Origin: an uncultured Caulobacterales bacterium
Lineage (GTDB): Bacteria; Pseudomonadota; Alphaproteobacteria; Caulobacterales; Caulobacteraceae
Reading direction: 5' to 3'
NCBI GenBank assembly: GCA_903862425.1
Contig: CAIOYC010000039.1
Location: forward strand, 80,727-144,726
Length of the DNA: 64,000 nt
Shown here: positions 1-8,530 of the stretch, piece by piece
How positions within the stretch are numbered: position 1 is the stretch's first letter
Layout: each line of letters opens with the position of its first letter
Made by a program: the position numbers and the translations under genes
Notes under the pieces: generated by a model
Database searches by the model: none
What the model was told of the DNA's origin: nothing
The model's input: the letters and a program-made list of their open reading frames with translations, nothing else

Positions 1-62
1 TCGGCGACGGCCGCGGGATCGGGCGTGCGCACGGGGTCGGTGACGAACCAGACCAGAGGCAA
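1..62 (-). CDS. Partial gene at window edge, possibly thiamine phosphate synthase-like (ThiE/TenI)
   Basis: Only about 20 codons are inside the window. Read on the minus strand from a TTG at position 62 the peptide begins LPLVWFVTDPVRTPDPAAVA and stays open to the edge. A short hydrophobic strand followed by a TDP-RTPD motif resembles the start of ThiE/TenI-like proteins of Caulobacterales, which from memory often lie divergent from a YggS gene. A purine-rich AAGGGG stretch lies directly in front of the TTG. The start codon is uncertain and the identity rests on very few residues, so treat it as a hint only. Confidence 0.35.
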   Translation of the reverse strand, partial: MPLVWFVTDPVRTPDPAAVA

Positions 63-120
63 CCCCTTTCCCCGCGTGCGCGCTCGCTCTAGCGTCGCCG
101 CCGCGCGCCACAGCCGCCTC

Positions 121-834
121 ATGTCCGCCGGAACCGAAATCTTGCCCGCTCCCTCAGCCGCCCGCACTGAGCCCGACCCCTTAACCCATTGGCGCGCTGT
201 CCTGGCCCGCATGGGCGAGGCCGCCACGGCCGCCGGGCGCGATCCCTCCGATGTGAACCTCGTCGCCGTCTCCAAGCAACAGCCTTGGGAGGCCATCGCC
301 CCCGTGCTGACCGCCGGCCAGCGGGTGTTCGGCGAGAACCGGGTGCAGGAAGCCGCCGCCCGCTGGGCCGAACCCTGCACCGCGATACCCGACCTGGAGC
401 TTCGCCTGATCGGCCCCCTGCAGAGCAACAAAGCGGTCGACGCGGTGGCCCTGTTCGACGTAATCGAGACGCTGGACCGCCCCAGCCTCGCCGCTGCCCT
501 GGCCAAGGCGATCCAGAAGGCAGGCCGCGCTCCGCGCCTCTACGTTCAAATCAATACCGGAGAGGAGCCACAGAAGGCGGGCGCGCTCCCCGCCGAGGCC
601 GACGCCTTCATCGCCGCCGCCCGACGCGATTACGGCTTCAAGATCGAGGGCCTGATGTGCATACCTCCGGCCAGCGAGCCTGCCGGTCCGCACTTCGCCC
701 TGCTGCGCAAGATCGCCGCACGCAACGGCGTGCAGCGCCTGTCCATGGGCATGAGCGGCGATTTCGGGACCGCCATCCGCTTCGGCGCCACCTCCGTCAG
801 GGTCGGCTCCGCCGTGTTCGGCGCGCGAGGCTAG
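121..834 (+). CDS. yggS: YggS/PLPBP family pyridoxal-phosphate-binding protein
   Basis: Fold-type III alanine-racemase-like PLP protein of about 237 residues, the usual family size. The cofactor lysine is K52 in the LVAVSK motif. Further family signatures are VFGENRVQEA, HLIGPLQSNK-like LRLIGPLQSNK, VQINTGEEPQK and the C-terminal LSMGMSGDFGTAIRFGATSVRVGSAVFG, which binds the PLP phosphate. The family has no known catalytic reaction; it helps PLP and amino-acid homeostasis in the cytoplasm. The frame is open further upstream, but the ATG at 121 gives the normal length; the upstream part is Arg/Pro-rich and unlike the family. The stop codon overlaps that of the convergent GST gene in a shared CTAG. 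Confidence 0.93.
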   Translation: MSAGTEILPAPSAARTEPDPLTHWRAVLARMGEAATAAGRDPSDVNLVAVSKQQPWEAIAPVLTAGQRVFGENRVQEAAARWAEPCTAIPDLELRLIGPLQSNKAVDAVALFDVIETLDRPSLAAALAKAIQKAGRAPRLYVQINTGEEPQKAGALPAEADAFIAAARRDYGFKIEGLMCIPPASEPAGPHFALLRKIAARNGVQRLSMGMSGDFGTAIRFGATSVRVGSAVFGARG

Positions 835-1511
835 GATGAGGAGGGAATTTCGGCCGGCCTCGAGATCGTCAGCCTGTTCTTCACGCTGGGGCGCTCCTGC
901 ATATGCGCATACCAGGCCTCGAGCGCCGTGCATTCGGTCGGCGCGGGAAGTTCCACCAGTCCCGCGAAGATCATTCCGCCGATCAGCGTGATGTCGGCCA
1001 TGGAGAAGGTCTGGCCGGCCACGAACGGCTGTTTGCGCAGGATGCTGTCGAAATAGTGCATGCCCCTGATGGCCTTGTCACGCTGGCGCAAGCCCCACTC
1101 GGCGTTCTGGTAGATCTCGACGGCGGGACCCAGACCGGGGGTGCCGTGGTGAAAATAGACGCTGACCGCGTCGAGCAGCTCCAATTCGGCGCGCTTGCTC
1201 ATCATATGGATCAGGCCCTTCTCGCGCGGCGTCGCTCCGGTGAGTGTGGGCGCGCCTTCCAGAGCGTCGAGATATTCGGTGATTGCCGTACACTCGCCGA
1301 TGAAGGTCCTGTCGCCTAGTTCGAGTAGGGGCAGGGTGCCCGAGTAGTTCTTGGCCAGGAAGTGGGGCGTCTTGTGCTCGCCCTTCCACAGATTGACAGG
1401 CACAAACCGGACGCTGGCCTGCAGGTTCTTCTCGCCGATAGCGATGCGCACCCGCGCCGGGTAGGGGCCTGTCGGCCAGTCATAGACTGTCAGCTCAGGT
1501 CGTTGGGCCAT
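831..1511 (-). CDS. Glutathione S-transferase family protein
   Basis: 226-residue cytosolic GST. An N-terminal thioredoxin-like half (about 7-85) carries the cis-proline region SGTLPLLELGD and the glutathione gamma-glutamyl site ECTAITEYLD; the helical C-terminal half ends with the FVAGQTFSMADITLIGGM signature holding the conserved Asp. The family conjugates or reduces electrophiles with glutathione; the substrate is unknown. It is divergent from a TetR regulator, and an 18-bp operator-like repeat sits 6 bp before its ATG, so repression by that TetR and induction by an electrophile or drug is the simplest reading. Its TAG stop overlaps that of yggS. Confidence 0.88.
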   Translation of the reverse strand: MAQRPELTVYDWPTGPYPARVRIAIGEKNLQASVRFVPVNLWKGEHKTPHFLAKNYSGTLPLLELGDRTFIGECTAITEYLDALEGAPTLTGATPREKGLIHMMSKRAELELLDAVSVYFHHGTPGLGPAVEIYQNAEWGLRQRDKAIRGMHYFDSILRKQPFVAGQTFSMADITLIGGMIFAGLVELPAPTECTALEAWYAHMQERPSVKNRLTISRPAEIPSSS

Positions 1512-1517
1512 GTTGAT

Positions 1518-1586
1518 CTACCTATCAGTTGGTAGTTTTTTAGGATGGTGCCGTTGCTCAGTCAATGTCTATCTGTCAATTGGTAG
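1518..1586. promoter_or_regulatory. Twin TetR-type operators between GST and TetR genes
   Basis: Two 18-bp related sites, 1518-1535 (CTACCTATCAGTTGGTAG) and 1569-1586 (CTATCTGTCAATTGGTAG), match at 15 of 18 positions and run in the same direction. Each has CTA...TAG ends with CTACC/GGTAG-like symmetry, as expected for a TetR dimer site. Centres are 51 bp apart. One abuts the GST ribosome-binding region, the other precedes the tetR start, so binding could silence both genes. Inference from sequence only. Confidence 0.68.
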
Positions 1587-1613
1587 GCCGCGATGTCGCG
1601 GTCAGGTGGAAAT

Positions 1614-2177
1614 ATGAGTTCGAGCTCGAAAGAGGCCATCCTGTCGGCGGCCCGCCGGACAGCGCAGGCGCATGGTTATGGCGGGCTGAACTTCCGCGCG
1701 CTTGCCGACGAGGTCGGGATCAAGGCCGCCAGCCTCTATCACCACTTCCCCAGCAAGGCGGATCTCGGCGTGGCCGTCGCGAAACGCTACTGGCAGGATA
1801 CCGAGGCCCACCTGCAGGCCATGTCGGCCAAAACCCCGGATTCGCTCGCCTGCCTGCGCCTCTATACTGACCTATTCCGTACCGCGCTACAGAACGACAA
1901 TCGCATGTGCCTCTGCAGCTTCATGGCCGCCGAGTACGACGACCTGCCCGATGCGGTGAAGCACGAGGTTCAGGCCTTCGCCGACGTCAACGTGGCCTGG
2001 CTGAGCCGAACCCTATCCGCGGCAGGCCTGGCCAAGAGCGAGGTTGGCAGGCAGAGGGCGCGCGCCATCTTCGCGGCCGTCGCCGGCGCCCAGCTTATGG
2101 CCAGAAGCCGCGCGGATATCACGCTCTATGACGCCGTGATCGACAGCTATCGCGCGGCGGGTCTCCTGCCGGCCTAG
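1614..2177 (+). CDS. TetR/AcrR family transcriptional repressor
   Basis: 187-residue regulator. The N-terminal helix-turn-helix is clear: AILSAARRTAQAHGYGGLN, then ALADEVGIKAASLYHHFPSKADLG, the TetR HTH signature with YHHFPSK. The C-terminal ligand domain includes MCLCSFMAAEYDDLP, seen in repressors that sense reactive or electrophilic compounds and carry cysteines there. The start at 1614 is chosen because AGGTGGA lies 3 bp before it; an upstream GTG/ATG in frame lacks such a site. It is divergent from the GST with two shared operators, so it probably represses itself and the GST. Confidence 0.9.
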   Translation: MSSSSKEAILSAARRTAQAHGYGGLNFRALADEVGIKAASLYHHFPSKADLGVAVAKRYWQDTEAHLQAMSAKTPDSLACLRLYTDLFRTALQNDNRMCLCSFMAAEYDDLPDAVKHEVQAFADVNVAWLSRTLSAAGLAKSEVGRQRARAIFAAVAGAQLMARSRADITLYDAVIDSYRAAGLLPA

Positions 2178-2194
2178 GAACTTGGGCGCCGTCC

Positions 2195-2647
2195 CTATTT
2201 GGCGGGGACGGTGGTCGCTGGGCCTTCGCCGGTGATCTCGATGATGCAAGGTTCGTCTTTGGCCCCATCATAGTGGGGCTGGCCCGCGAAGTGGGTGACC
2301 ACCGTGCCGGGCGGCATGGGGGTGGTGGAGGCGGGGTCGTAGGTCTTGCCCGTGCCCACCCACCAGACGCCGGAGACCACGGTGATGTGACGGTCATAGG
2401 GGTGGGTGTGCGGCCGGCTCATCATGTGCGGCGGCCACTTGACCAGGATAGCGTAGGGGCCGGGCTTGGCCGGATCGCCCCACAGGTTGACGCTCAGCGG
2501 TCCGAATTTCGGATCGCCCTTCCAGTCGAGCTTGTCCGGCAGGGTGTAGGCCAGAACCTTCGGGTCGGGCTCCGCCCAAGCCTTGGAGGTAAAGCCGGCG
2601 GAAGCCAGTGCAAGCAGGGCGACAAGGGCAAGAGCGGCTTTGATCAT
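2195..2647 (-). CDS. Secreted cupin-domain protein
   Basis: 150 residues with a cleavable signal peptide (about 1-25, ending SKAWA before EPDPK), so probably periplasmic. The rest is one cupin barrel: motif 1 includes SRPHTHPYDRHITVVSG, with three histidines that could bind a metal, and motif 2 includes PPGTVVTHFAGQPHYDG. Such small exported cupins are common in proteobacteria and mostly uncharacterised; no substrate can be assigned. It is convergent with the TetR gene, with a short CCGTCCC/GGGACGG dyad (2189-2211) over its 3' end that might help termination. Confidence 0.8.
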   Translation of the reverse strand: MIKAALALVALLALASAGFTSKAWAEPDPKVLAYTLPDKLDWKGDPKFGPLSVNLWGDPAKPGPYAILVKWPPHMMSRPHTHPYDRHITVVSGVWWVGTGKTYDPASTTPMPPGTVVTHFAGQPHYDGAKDEPCIIEITGEGPATTVPAK

Positions 2648-2689
2648 TCGCGCACGCTAGCGCCTTTCCCCTGCTCCCGCGAGCCTGGC

Positions 2690-3298
2690 CTAGGCCTTGC
2701 GATCCACCGCTTCGCCCGTCTCGCCGGCGCCGTTGGTGGCGTAGGCGCCCGAGGCGGATTCGGCTGCGGGCTTAGGGGCCGGCGCCTTGGGCGTCACGGC
2801 GACCATGGCGGGGCGGACGATGCGGCCGAACAGTTCGTAGCCGGGCTGGGCCAGCATGACCACCGAGCCGGGGGTCACGCTGTCGTCGGCCTGCTCCATC
2901 ATCGCCTGGTGCAGGTTGGGGTCGAACTTGGCGCCCTTTTCCGGAGCCACGCGCTTCAGACCATTGCGTTCAAAAGCGCCCTGCAGGGCCTTTTCGGTCA
3001 TCTCGATGCCGAGGACGAGGTTCTTCACCTGCGCGTCGTCCGATCCCTTGGGCGCGTGCTGCACGGCGCTAGCCAGATTGTCCGCAGCGCCGATCAGGTC
3101 GCGGGCGAACTTCTCGATGGCGAAGGCGCGCGCGTTGTTGGCTTCGCGCTCGGTGCGGCGCTTGGTGTTTTCCGCGTCGGCCAGGACGCGCAGGGCCTGG
3201 TCCTTCAGCGCAGCCACCTCGGCCTTCAGGTCCTCGATCTGCTCCTCGAGGGAAATTTCGGGGGCGCCGTCTTCCGTCGCCTCGTTCACGTCAGTCAT
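2690..3298 (-). CDS. grpE: Nucleotide exchange factor GrpE
   Basis: 202-residue co-chaperone that releases ADP from DnaK. An acidic N-terminus leads into a long coiled coil (about 18-75: EEQIEDLKAEVAALKDQALR, then NTKRRTEREANNARAFAIEKFARDL), followed by the beta-wing domain with KFDPNLHQAMMEQ and PGYELFGRIVRPAMVAV, all diagnostic. A Pro/Ala-rich tail ends the protein. The ATG at 3298 is preceded by GGAGAG four bases upstream, and an earlier in-frame TTG is unlikely. It follows hrcA by 32 bases on the same strand, so the two form the classical heat-shock operon. Confidence 0.97.
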   Translation of the reverse strand: MTDVNEATEDGAPEISLEEQIEDLKAEVAALKDQALRVLADAENTKRRTEREANNARAFAIEKFARDLIGAADNLASAVQHAPKGSDDAQVKNLVLGIEMTEKALQGAFERNGLKRVAPEKGAKFDPNLHQAMMEQADDSVTPGSVVMLAQPGYELFGRIVRPAMVAVTPKAPAPKPAAESASGAYATNGAGETGEAVDRKA

Positions 3299-3330
3299 CC
3301 AACTCTCCAACTGGCCAAGCTTTTGAAGCC

Positions 3331-4419
3331 TCAGCCGTCCAGCATCCGCCCCAGCATCCGCGCCGTGTAGTCCACCAACGGGATGATGCGAGCATAGTTC
3401 AGGCGCGCGGGGCCGATCACGCCGATGGCGCCCACCACCTTGTTCCGCCCCGACATATAGGGCGCCGCGATCACGGCGGAACCCGAAAGCGAGAAAAGCC
3501 GCGTTTCGGCGCCGATGAAGATGCGCACACCCTCGGCCTCGCGCACATCGTCTAGCAGGCCGATCAGGCGTTCCTTCTGCTCCAGGTCGTCGAACAGCAT
3601 GCGCACCCGTTCGAGGTCCTCGCCGGCCGCGGCGCCGTGCAGCAGGTTGGCGCGGCCGCGCACGATCAGCGCGCGCTCGCCCTGGCCGTCTCCGGACCAG
3701 GCGGCGATGCCGTCCTCCACCAGCCGGGCGGCGGTGACGTTGAGGTCGCGCCGGGCGGCGTCGAGCTCGCGGCCGATCTCGGTCTTGGCCTCCACCAGGG
3801 TGCGGCCGCGCAGACGGGCGTTGAGGAAGTTGGACGCCTCCTGCAGGGCCGAGGGGGTGAGGCCTGGCGGGGTCTTCATTAGGCGGTTCTCTACCGCACC
3901 GTCCTCGAACACCATGACCGCCAGGGCCTGATCGGCGCCGAGGGCCACGAATTCCACGTGCTTGACGCCGTAGTCACGCGCCGGGGCCATGACCACGCCG
4001 GCGCCGCCCGCCAGACCCGAGAGCAGGGCCGAAGCCTGGTCCAGGGCGTCCTCGAAATTGCGACCCCGCCCGGTCAGGCGATCCTCGATAGCCCGGCGTT
4101 CACCCTCGCCGATGTCGCCGATCTCCAGAAGGCCATCCACGAACAGGCGCAGGCCCGCATGGGTCGGCAAACGGCCTGCCGAGGTATGCGGCGCGGCGAG
4201 CAAGCCGAGCTCGGTCAGGTCCTGCATGGTGTTGCGGATCGAGGCCGGCGACAGGGCCAAACCCCCGCGGGAGACCGTGCGCGATCCCACCGGGTCGCCG
4301 GTCTCCAGATAGGTCTCCACCACCCGGCGGAAGATATCGCGCGCCCGCTCGTCGAGCGCACCGATGCCGGGGCTCTCGAACAGGGCGCTGATGGAAGACG
4401 ACGTGGTGAACTGGGGCAT
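3331..4419 (-). CDS. hrcA: Heat-inducible transcription repressor HrcA
   Basis: 362 residues. The winged-helix N-terminus ([26 protein letters not shown], then [19 protein letters not shown]) and the [18 protein letters not shown] signature identify HrcA. The C-terminus has the GAF-like fold ending [29 protein letters not shown]. It represses groESL-type genes at CIRCE elements with GroEL as corepressor. The frame is open for 33 more codons, but the ATG at 4419 gives the normal length and lies downstream of a good promoter at 4461-4488. No CIRCE element is visible upstream, so it is probably not autoregulated here. Confidence 0.96.
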   Translation of the reverse strand: MPQFTTSSSISALFESPGIGALDERARDIFRRVVETYLETGDPVGSRTVSRGGLALSPASIRNTMQDLTELGLLAAPHTSAGRLPTHAGLRLFVDGLLEIGDIGEGERRAIEDRLTGRGRNFEDALDQASALLSGLAGGAGVVMAPARDYGVKHVEFVALGADQALAVMVFEDGAVENRLMKTPPGLTPSALQEASNFLNARLRGRTLVEAKTEIGRELDAARRDLNVTAARLVEDGIAAWSGDGQGERALIVRGRANLLHGAAAGEDLERVRMLFDDLEQKERLIGLLDDVREAEGVRIFIGAETRLFSLSGSAVIAAPYMSGRNKVVGAIGVIGPARLNYARIIPLVDYTARMLGRMLDG

Positions 4420-4460
4420 GGCCGAAGCTGTGATCCCGCATGGACGCGGGTGTCGGGAAT

Positions 4461-4488
4461 AGGATAAGCGGGCGGCGCGTGCGTGCAA
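4461..4488 (-). promoter_or_regulatory. Putative promoter of hrcA-grpE
   Basis: On the minus strand there is TTGCAC (4488-4483), a 16-bp spacer and TATCCT (4466-4461), about 40 bp before the hrcA ATG. The preceding base makes a CTTG start to the -35, so a heat-shock sigma factor cannot be excluded. Pattern-based prediction only. Confidence 0.5.
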
Positions 4489-4513
4489 GGACTGCATTTG
4501 CGCGAGCGAAAGC

Positions 4514-4592
4514 CCCATCCTTCGACAAGCTCAGGATGAGGCCTTCTATTGAACCGGCGATTCCATTCGGCCTCATCCTGAGACTGTCGAGG
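4514..4592. repeat. Inverted pair of a REP-like intergenic repeat
   Basis: Copy A (4515-4543) reads CCATCCTTCGACAAGCTCAG and continues GATGAGGCC. Copy B (4571-4592) is the same unit inverted (CCTCATCCTGAGACTGTCGAGG). Each unit holds a small CATCCT/AGGATG hairpin and the two together can form a stem of over 20 bp around a loop of about 27 bases. It lies between the divergent genes hrcA and rph. A degenerate third copy is at 32151-32180. The unit resembles a short dispersed repeat common in alphaproteobacterial intergenic DNA. Confidence 0.75.
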
Positions 4593-4626
4593 CGCGCCGC
4601 CGCACATACACCCGATTGGAGCTTCC

Positions 4627-5355
4627 ATGACCCAGACCCGCCCCTCCGGCCGCGCCGCCGACGAACTTCGCAAGGTGACGATGGAGACCGGCGTCAACCG
4701 CTATGCGGAGGGCTCGTGCCTAGTCTCCTTCGGCCATACCCGCGTGCTGGTCACCGCCAGCCTGGAGGAGGGCGTGCCCGGCTTCCTGCGCGGCAAGGGC
4801 CAGGGTTGGGTCACCGCCGAATACGGCATGCTGCCCCGCGCCACCCACACCCGTGGCCGCCGCGAGGCCGCCCAGGGCAAGCAGTCCGGCCGCACCCAGG
4901 AGATCCAGCGCCTGATCGGCCGGTCGCTCCGCGCCGTGGTGGATCTGAAGGTGCTGGGCGAACGGCAGATCAGCGTGGACTGCGACGTGATCCAGGCCGA
5001 TGGCGGCACGCGCACCGCCTCGATCACCGGCGCCTGGGTCGCCCTGCGCCAGTGCTGCGACTATCTGCTCGAGGAGAAGTTGATCAAGGCCGACCCGATC
5101 CTCGACCAAGTGGCGGCCATATCCTGCGGCGTGCACCAGGACGTCCCGGTGCTAGACCTCGACTACGAGGAGGATTCCAGCGCCGAGGCCGACGCCAACT
5201 TCGTGCTCACCGGCGCGGGCGACATCGTCGAGATCCAGGCCACCGGCGAGAAGCGCGGCTTCACCCGCGCCGAGTTCGAAGCCCTGTTCGGTCTCGCCAG
5301 CGGCGGCATCGCCGACCTGGTTCAGATGCAGAAGGCGGCCGCTGCAAGGAGATAG
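4627..5355 (+). CDS. rph: Ribonuclease PH (tRNA 3'-end nucleotidyltransferase)
   Basis: 242 residues, normal for RNase PH, a phosphorolytic 3'-5' exonuclease that trims tRNA precursors and forms a hexameric ring in the cytoplasm. Signatures: [64 protein letters not shown] (phosphate-binding Arg region), [20 protein letters not shown] and the C-terminal [21 protein letters not shown] lies 6 bp before the ATG. It is divergent from hrcA-grpE, an arrangement found in many alphaproteobacteria. Confidence 0.97.
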   Translation: MTQTRPSGRAADELRKVTMETGVNRYAEGSCLVSFGHTRVLVTASLEEGVPGFLRGKGQGWVTAEYGMLPRATHTRGRREAAQGKQSGRTQEIQRLIGRSLRAVVDLKVLGERQISVDCDVIQADGGTRTASITGAWVALRQCCDYLLEEKLIKADPILDQVAAISCGVHQDVPVLDLDYEEDSSAEADANFVLTGAGDIVEIQATGEKRGFTRAEFEALFGLASGGIADLVQMQKAAAARR

Positions 5356-5358
5356 GCG

Positions 5359-5778
5359 CTAGCGGCCCGGCATGGTCTCGAACCCGGCGATCCCGTCGGG
5401 CAGGGCCACCCAGTCGGCCTTGTCGCGCAGGAAGATGGCGATGGTCGGTTTGAACCCGGCCGGATCGTCGAGCGAGCCGGCATAGACGGTGTGGCTCACA
5501 TCCACCCCGACGACGCCGCCGAACACAAGGCCGCCACATCGGGGGCAGGAGTTGCGCACGGCATCCGTGCCCCGTGCAGAGGGACTGGTGAAGCGCAGCG
5601 TCTCGCCGGTGATGCGGAGCGCTTCGGCCTTGAAGCCCATGAACGGCATAAAGCCTGAGCCGGACGCCTTTCGGCAGTCGGCGCAGTAGCAAAAGCCGGC
5701 GATGTCGGGCTCGCCCGTCGCCACATAGCGGATCGCACCGCACAGGCACCCGCCGGTATGCACCTTCGCCTCGTTCAT
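5359..5778 (-). CDS. GFA/CENP-V family zinc-binding protein
   Basis: 139 residues with the metal-binding pattern of the glutathione-dependent formaldehyde-activating (GFA)/CENP-V fold: GGCLCGAIRY near the start, FCYCADCRKASGSGF with its cysteines, and SCPRCGGLVF as the last pair. Most members have no proven activity, and formaldehyde activation should not be assumed. The ATG at 5778 overlaps the vsr stop in ATGA, so it is translationally coupled to vsr and belongs to the cysK-vsr unit. Its stop is 3 bases from that of convergent rph. Confidence 0.88.
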   Translation of the reverse strand: MNEAKVHTGGCLCGAIRYVATGEPDIAGFCYCADCRKASGSGFMPFMGFKAEALRITGETLRFTSPSARGTDAVRNSCPRCGGLVFGGVVGVDVSHTVYAGSLDDPAGFKPTIAIFLRDKADWVALPDGIAGFETMPGR

Positions 5779-6185
5779 CGGCCCAGCATCTCCTTCAGCC
5801 GCTCGGTCAGGGCGGCGGCGTCCTTCAACTCGCACTCCCATAGGACCTCGGGGCGCCAGTCGGAGGCAAGCAGTTCCGCCTGCACACGGGTGTCGCGGAC
5901 GCGGTTGCGGCCGATCTTGCCGGCCCAGTAGTCGGCATTGGCCTTGGGCGGACGCGCGCCGCGCCGGCAGTCGTGGCCGTGCCAGAAGCAGCCGTGAACG
6001 AACAGGGCCAGCTTTCGCCCCGGCATGACGATGTCCGGCGAGCCGGGCAGGTTCTTGCGGTGCAGGCGATAGCGGACGCCGAGCGCCGTCAGCGCCTTTC
6101 GCACCTTCATCTCGGCGGACGACCCTTTGGCCGGCACCCGACGCATCACCGCCGAGCGTTCCTCCGGGGTGAAGGGGTCGCTCAC
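5775..6185 (-). CDS. vsr: Very-short-patch mismatch repair endonuclease Vsr
   Basis: Nicks 5' of the T in T:G mismatches that arise when 5-methylcytosine deaminates. With the GTG start at 6185 the protein has 136 residues and its key residues fall at the E. coli Vsr numbers: catalytic D51 (SPDIV) and H64, zinc ligands C66, H71 and C73 (HGCFWHGHDC) and the intercalating F67 and W68; the fourth zinc cysteine is C118 (WECELK). That match supports the GTG start. It lies 7 bases after cysK and overlaps the GFA gene. A C5-cytosine methyltransferase lies two genes upstream on the same strand, the expected partner. Confidence 0.93.
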   Translation of the reverse strand: MSDPFTPEERSAVMRRVPAKGSSAEMKVRKALTALGVRYRLHRKNLPGSPDIVMPGRKLALFVHGCFWHGHDCRRGARPPKANADYWAGKIGRNRVRDTRVQAELLASDWRPEVLWECELKDAAALTERLKEMLGR

Positions 6186-6192
6186 CCTCGGC

Positions 6193-7179
6193 CTAGAGGC
6201 CTTCGAACAGCGCCGTGGACAGATAGCGCTCGGCGAAGCTCGGGATGATGGCGACGATGAGCTTGCCGGCATAGTCGTCGCGGGCGGCAAGGCGGAAGGC
6301 GGCAGACAGCGCCGCGCCGGAGGAGATGCCGCCGGGCAGTCCCTCGATCCGCGCCGCGCGGCGGGCCATCTCGAAACTTTCGTCATTGCCGACGGTGATG
6401 ATCTCGTCGATCACGCCGCGATCGAGGATGCCCGGCACGAAGCCGGCGCCGATGCCCTGGATTTTGTGCGGACCGGGTGCGCCGCCCGACAGCACCGGCG
6501 AAGCCTCGGGTTCCACCGCGATCATCTTCACCGAGGCCTTCCTGGCCTTCAGCGCCTGGCCGACGCCGGTGATGGTGCCGCCGGTGCCGACGCCGGAGAT
6601 CACCGCATCGACCCGGCCCGCCGTGTCGTTCCAGATCTCCTCGGCGGTGGTGATCTTGTGGATGGCCGGGTTGGCGGCGTTCTCGAACTGTTGCGGCATG
6701 ACCGAACCGGGGATTTCGTTCAGCAACTCTTCCGCCCGCGCCACTGCGCCGCGCATGCCCTTCTCCGCCGGGGTCAGCTCCAGCCTGGCGCCGAGCAGGA
6801 GCAGCATCTTGCGCCGCTCCACCGACATGCTTTCGGGCATGACCAGGATCAGCTTCAGACCCTTGGCCGCCGCGACAAAGGCCAGGGCGATGCCCGTATT
6901 GCCCGAGGTGGGTTCGACCAGGGTGGTGCCGGGACCGATCAGGCCCTTGGCCTCCAGCGCTTCCACCATGGCCACGCCGATGCGGTCTTTCACGCTGGAC
7001 AATGGGTTGAAGAATTCCAGCTTGGCCACGACCTCGCCTTTCGGCTTCAGCTCGGCGGTCAGACGCGGCAGGCGCACCAGGGGCGTGTCGCCCACAAGGT
7101 CGAGCATGCTGTCATAGATCTTGCCCCGGCCCTGACGGGCATAGCGGGCGGGCAATTCGGGAGTGGTCTTGGCGTCCAT
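6193..7179 (-). CDS. cysK: Cysteine synthase A (O-acetylserine sulfhydrylase)
   Basis: 328 residues; makes L-cysteine from O-acetylserine and sulfide with PLP. The Schiff-base lysine is K64 in [20 protein letters not shown] binds the substrate carboxylate, [12 protein letters not shown] the PLP phosphate, and GGISSGAA closes the active site. Fold-type II. It sits between a DNA methyltransferase gene (97 bp upstream) and vsr (7 bp downstream) on the same strand, so the repair gene probably depends on its transcript. Nothing in the protein suggests a role beyond sulfur assimilation. Confidence 0.96.
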   Translation of the reverse strand: MDAKTTPELPARYARQGRGKIYDSMLDLVGDTPLVRLPRLTAELKPKGEVVAKLEFFNPLSSVKDRIGVAMVEALEAKGLIGPGTTLVEPTSGNTGIALAFVAAAKGLKLILVMPESMSVERRKMLLLLGARLELTPAEKGMRGAVARAEELLNEIPGSVMPQQFENAANPAIHKITTAEEIWNDTAGRVDAVISGVGTGGTITGVGQALKARKASVKMIAVEPEASPVLSGGAPGPHKIQGIGAGFVPGILDRGVIDEIITVGNDESFEMARRAARIEGLPGGISSGAALSAAFRLAARDDYAGKLIVAIIPSFAERYLSTALFEGL

Positions 7180-7276
7180 GTAGGGCTCGTTCGGTTTGGC
7201 GACCTTTGAACGGGGAACATAGGGACCGCGCGCGTCGCTGTCTGCACCAGACCGGGTGAAGGCCGTTGCGGTTTTT

Positions 7277-8422
7277 CTATTCCGCCGCCGCCAGGGCGCG
7301 CGCGGAGAGAAGCGGAGCGAGCAGGGCGGCGCTCAGCGCCTCCACCACCGGGGCTACCACCCCGTCGCCCACCACGCGCCAGGCCGCGGTCTCGCCCGCA
7401 GGCAGTAGGTAGCTGTCGTGCAAGCCCATCAGGCGCGCGCCCTCGCGGGCGGTAAGAGGGCGCGAGCGCGTGACATTGCCCTGTACCTCGATGACGAACT
7501 GGCGCGACGACCCGCCGCCGGGAGTGCGCAGGCATCCGGCGACGCCATCGAAGCGCACCTCCGCCCGCTGCACGCGCGCTCCGTTTTCGATCCGGGTGCG
7601 CCGGAAGGCCATGCCGATGCGTCGCCCGGCCTTTTCGCGCTCAAGCCTCAAGCGTTCCTGATGGAGCGGCGAAAGTTGGTTCAGCAACCGATCGGTAAGG
7701 GCGGGCGCATGCCAGACCGGGTTTGTCTCGAGCAGATCGACCAAGGGCGTCTTGGCGGCTCTGCCCTGCGGCGCCCGCCAGGACAGCCAACGGGCCTGTA
7801 GGGCGGTCGGCAGGCGGGCATGCGCTTCGCATACCCGGCGACCCTGGACCGCTTCGGTGGGCTTGGGCAGCAGCAGATCGGCGGCGACAGGGGCGCGGGT
7901 GGCGATGACGAACAAGCGGGGCCGGGACTGGGGCACGAAGTCCGCGGCGTCGATCTCCAGCGCGCCGAAGCGGTAGCCTGCGTCGGCCAGGGCTTGGCAG
8001 AGGGCGGTGAAGTCCGCCCCTCCGTGAGAGGAGAGCAGGCCGACCACGTTCTCGATCACGATCACGCGGGGCGCGCGCCCTTCGCGGTTCAGTCCCTGCA
8101 CCAGCCGCCAGAAGCCCCAGAAGGCGGAGGAGCGCGTACCTTCCAGCCCCTTGCGCAGGCCCGCCAGGCTGAAGTCCTGGCAGGGAGAGGAGGCCCAGGC
8201 CAGGTCCACCGCGCCGCCACGCGGGGGGGCGGGCAGATCATCGGGGGTCAGGTCGTGGACGTCGCCCTCGTGGAAGTGATCTTCCCCCCAGTTTGCGCGA
8301 TAGGTTGCGGCCTTCACCGGCGAAAAGTCGTTGGCGAACAGGCAGTCCCAGCCCAAACCCAGCCCGGCGCGCGCCATGCCGCCGCCGGCGAAAAACTCGT
8401 AGAAGGTGAAAGGCCCGCTCAC
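7277..8422 (-). CDS. DNA (cytosine-5-)-methyltransferase, orphan
   Basis: About 381 residues. Conserved C5-MTase motifs in order: motif [19 protein letters not shown] (near 8-25), motif [13 protein letters not shown] with nucleophile Cys81, motif VI VIENVVG with Glu124, motif [16 protein letters not shown], and late motifs in [19 protein letters not shown] and [12 protein letters not shown]. The variable target-recognition region lies between, so specificity cannot be read. No restriction endonuclease is adjacent, making it an orphan or epigenetic enzyme. The start is uncertain: GTG 8422 gives a normal N-terminus, while an ATG at 8506 would add 28 residues. Confidence 0.92.
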   Translation of the reverse strand: MSGPFTFYEFFAGGGMARAGLGLGWDCLFANDFSPVKAATYRANWGEDHFHEGDVHDLTPDDLPAPPRGGAVDLAWASSPCQDFSLAGLRKGLEGTRSSAFWGFWRLVQGLNREGRAPRVIVIENVVGLLSSHGGADFTALCQALADAGYRFGALEIDAADFVPQSRPRLFVIATRAPVAADLLLPKPTEAVQGRRVCEAHARLPTALQARWLSWRAPQGRAAKTPLVDLLETNPVWHAPALTDRLLNQLSPLHQERLRLEREKAGRRIGMAFRRTRIENGARVQRAEVRFDGVAGCLRTPGGGSSRQFVIEVQGNVTRSRPLTAREGARLMGLHDSYLLPAGETAAWRVVGDGVVAPVVEALSAALLAPLLSARALAAAE

Positions 8423-8530
8423 GGCCAAGACGCTAGGGTGATTTGGCCGGGGCTGGAACCTTGAGGCTATGTCAGTTCCTGACAAAGGAACAGCCGTTGG
8501 TTGCATCCGTTTGATATTTGGAGGCTTCCA

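Noticed and set aside
2273..3370. A 365-codon plus frame across the cupin and grpE genes
   Set aside because: It spans two well-supported minus-strand genes and the gap between them, with low-complexity Gly/Val/Arg composition.
4420..4626. CIRCE element for HrcA upstream of its own gene
   Set aside because: No TTAGCACTC-9-GAGTGCTAA or close relative is present; the dyad here is the REP-like pair.
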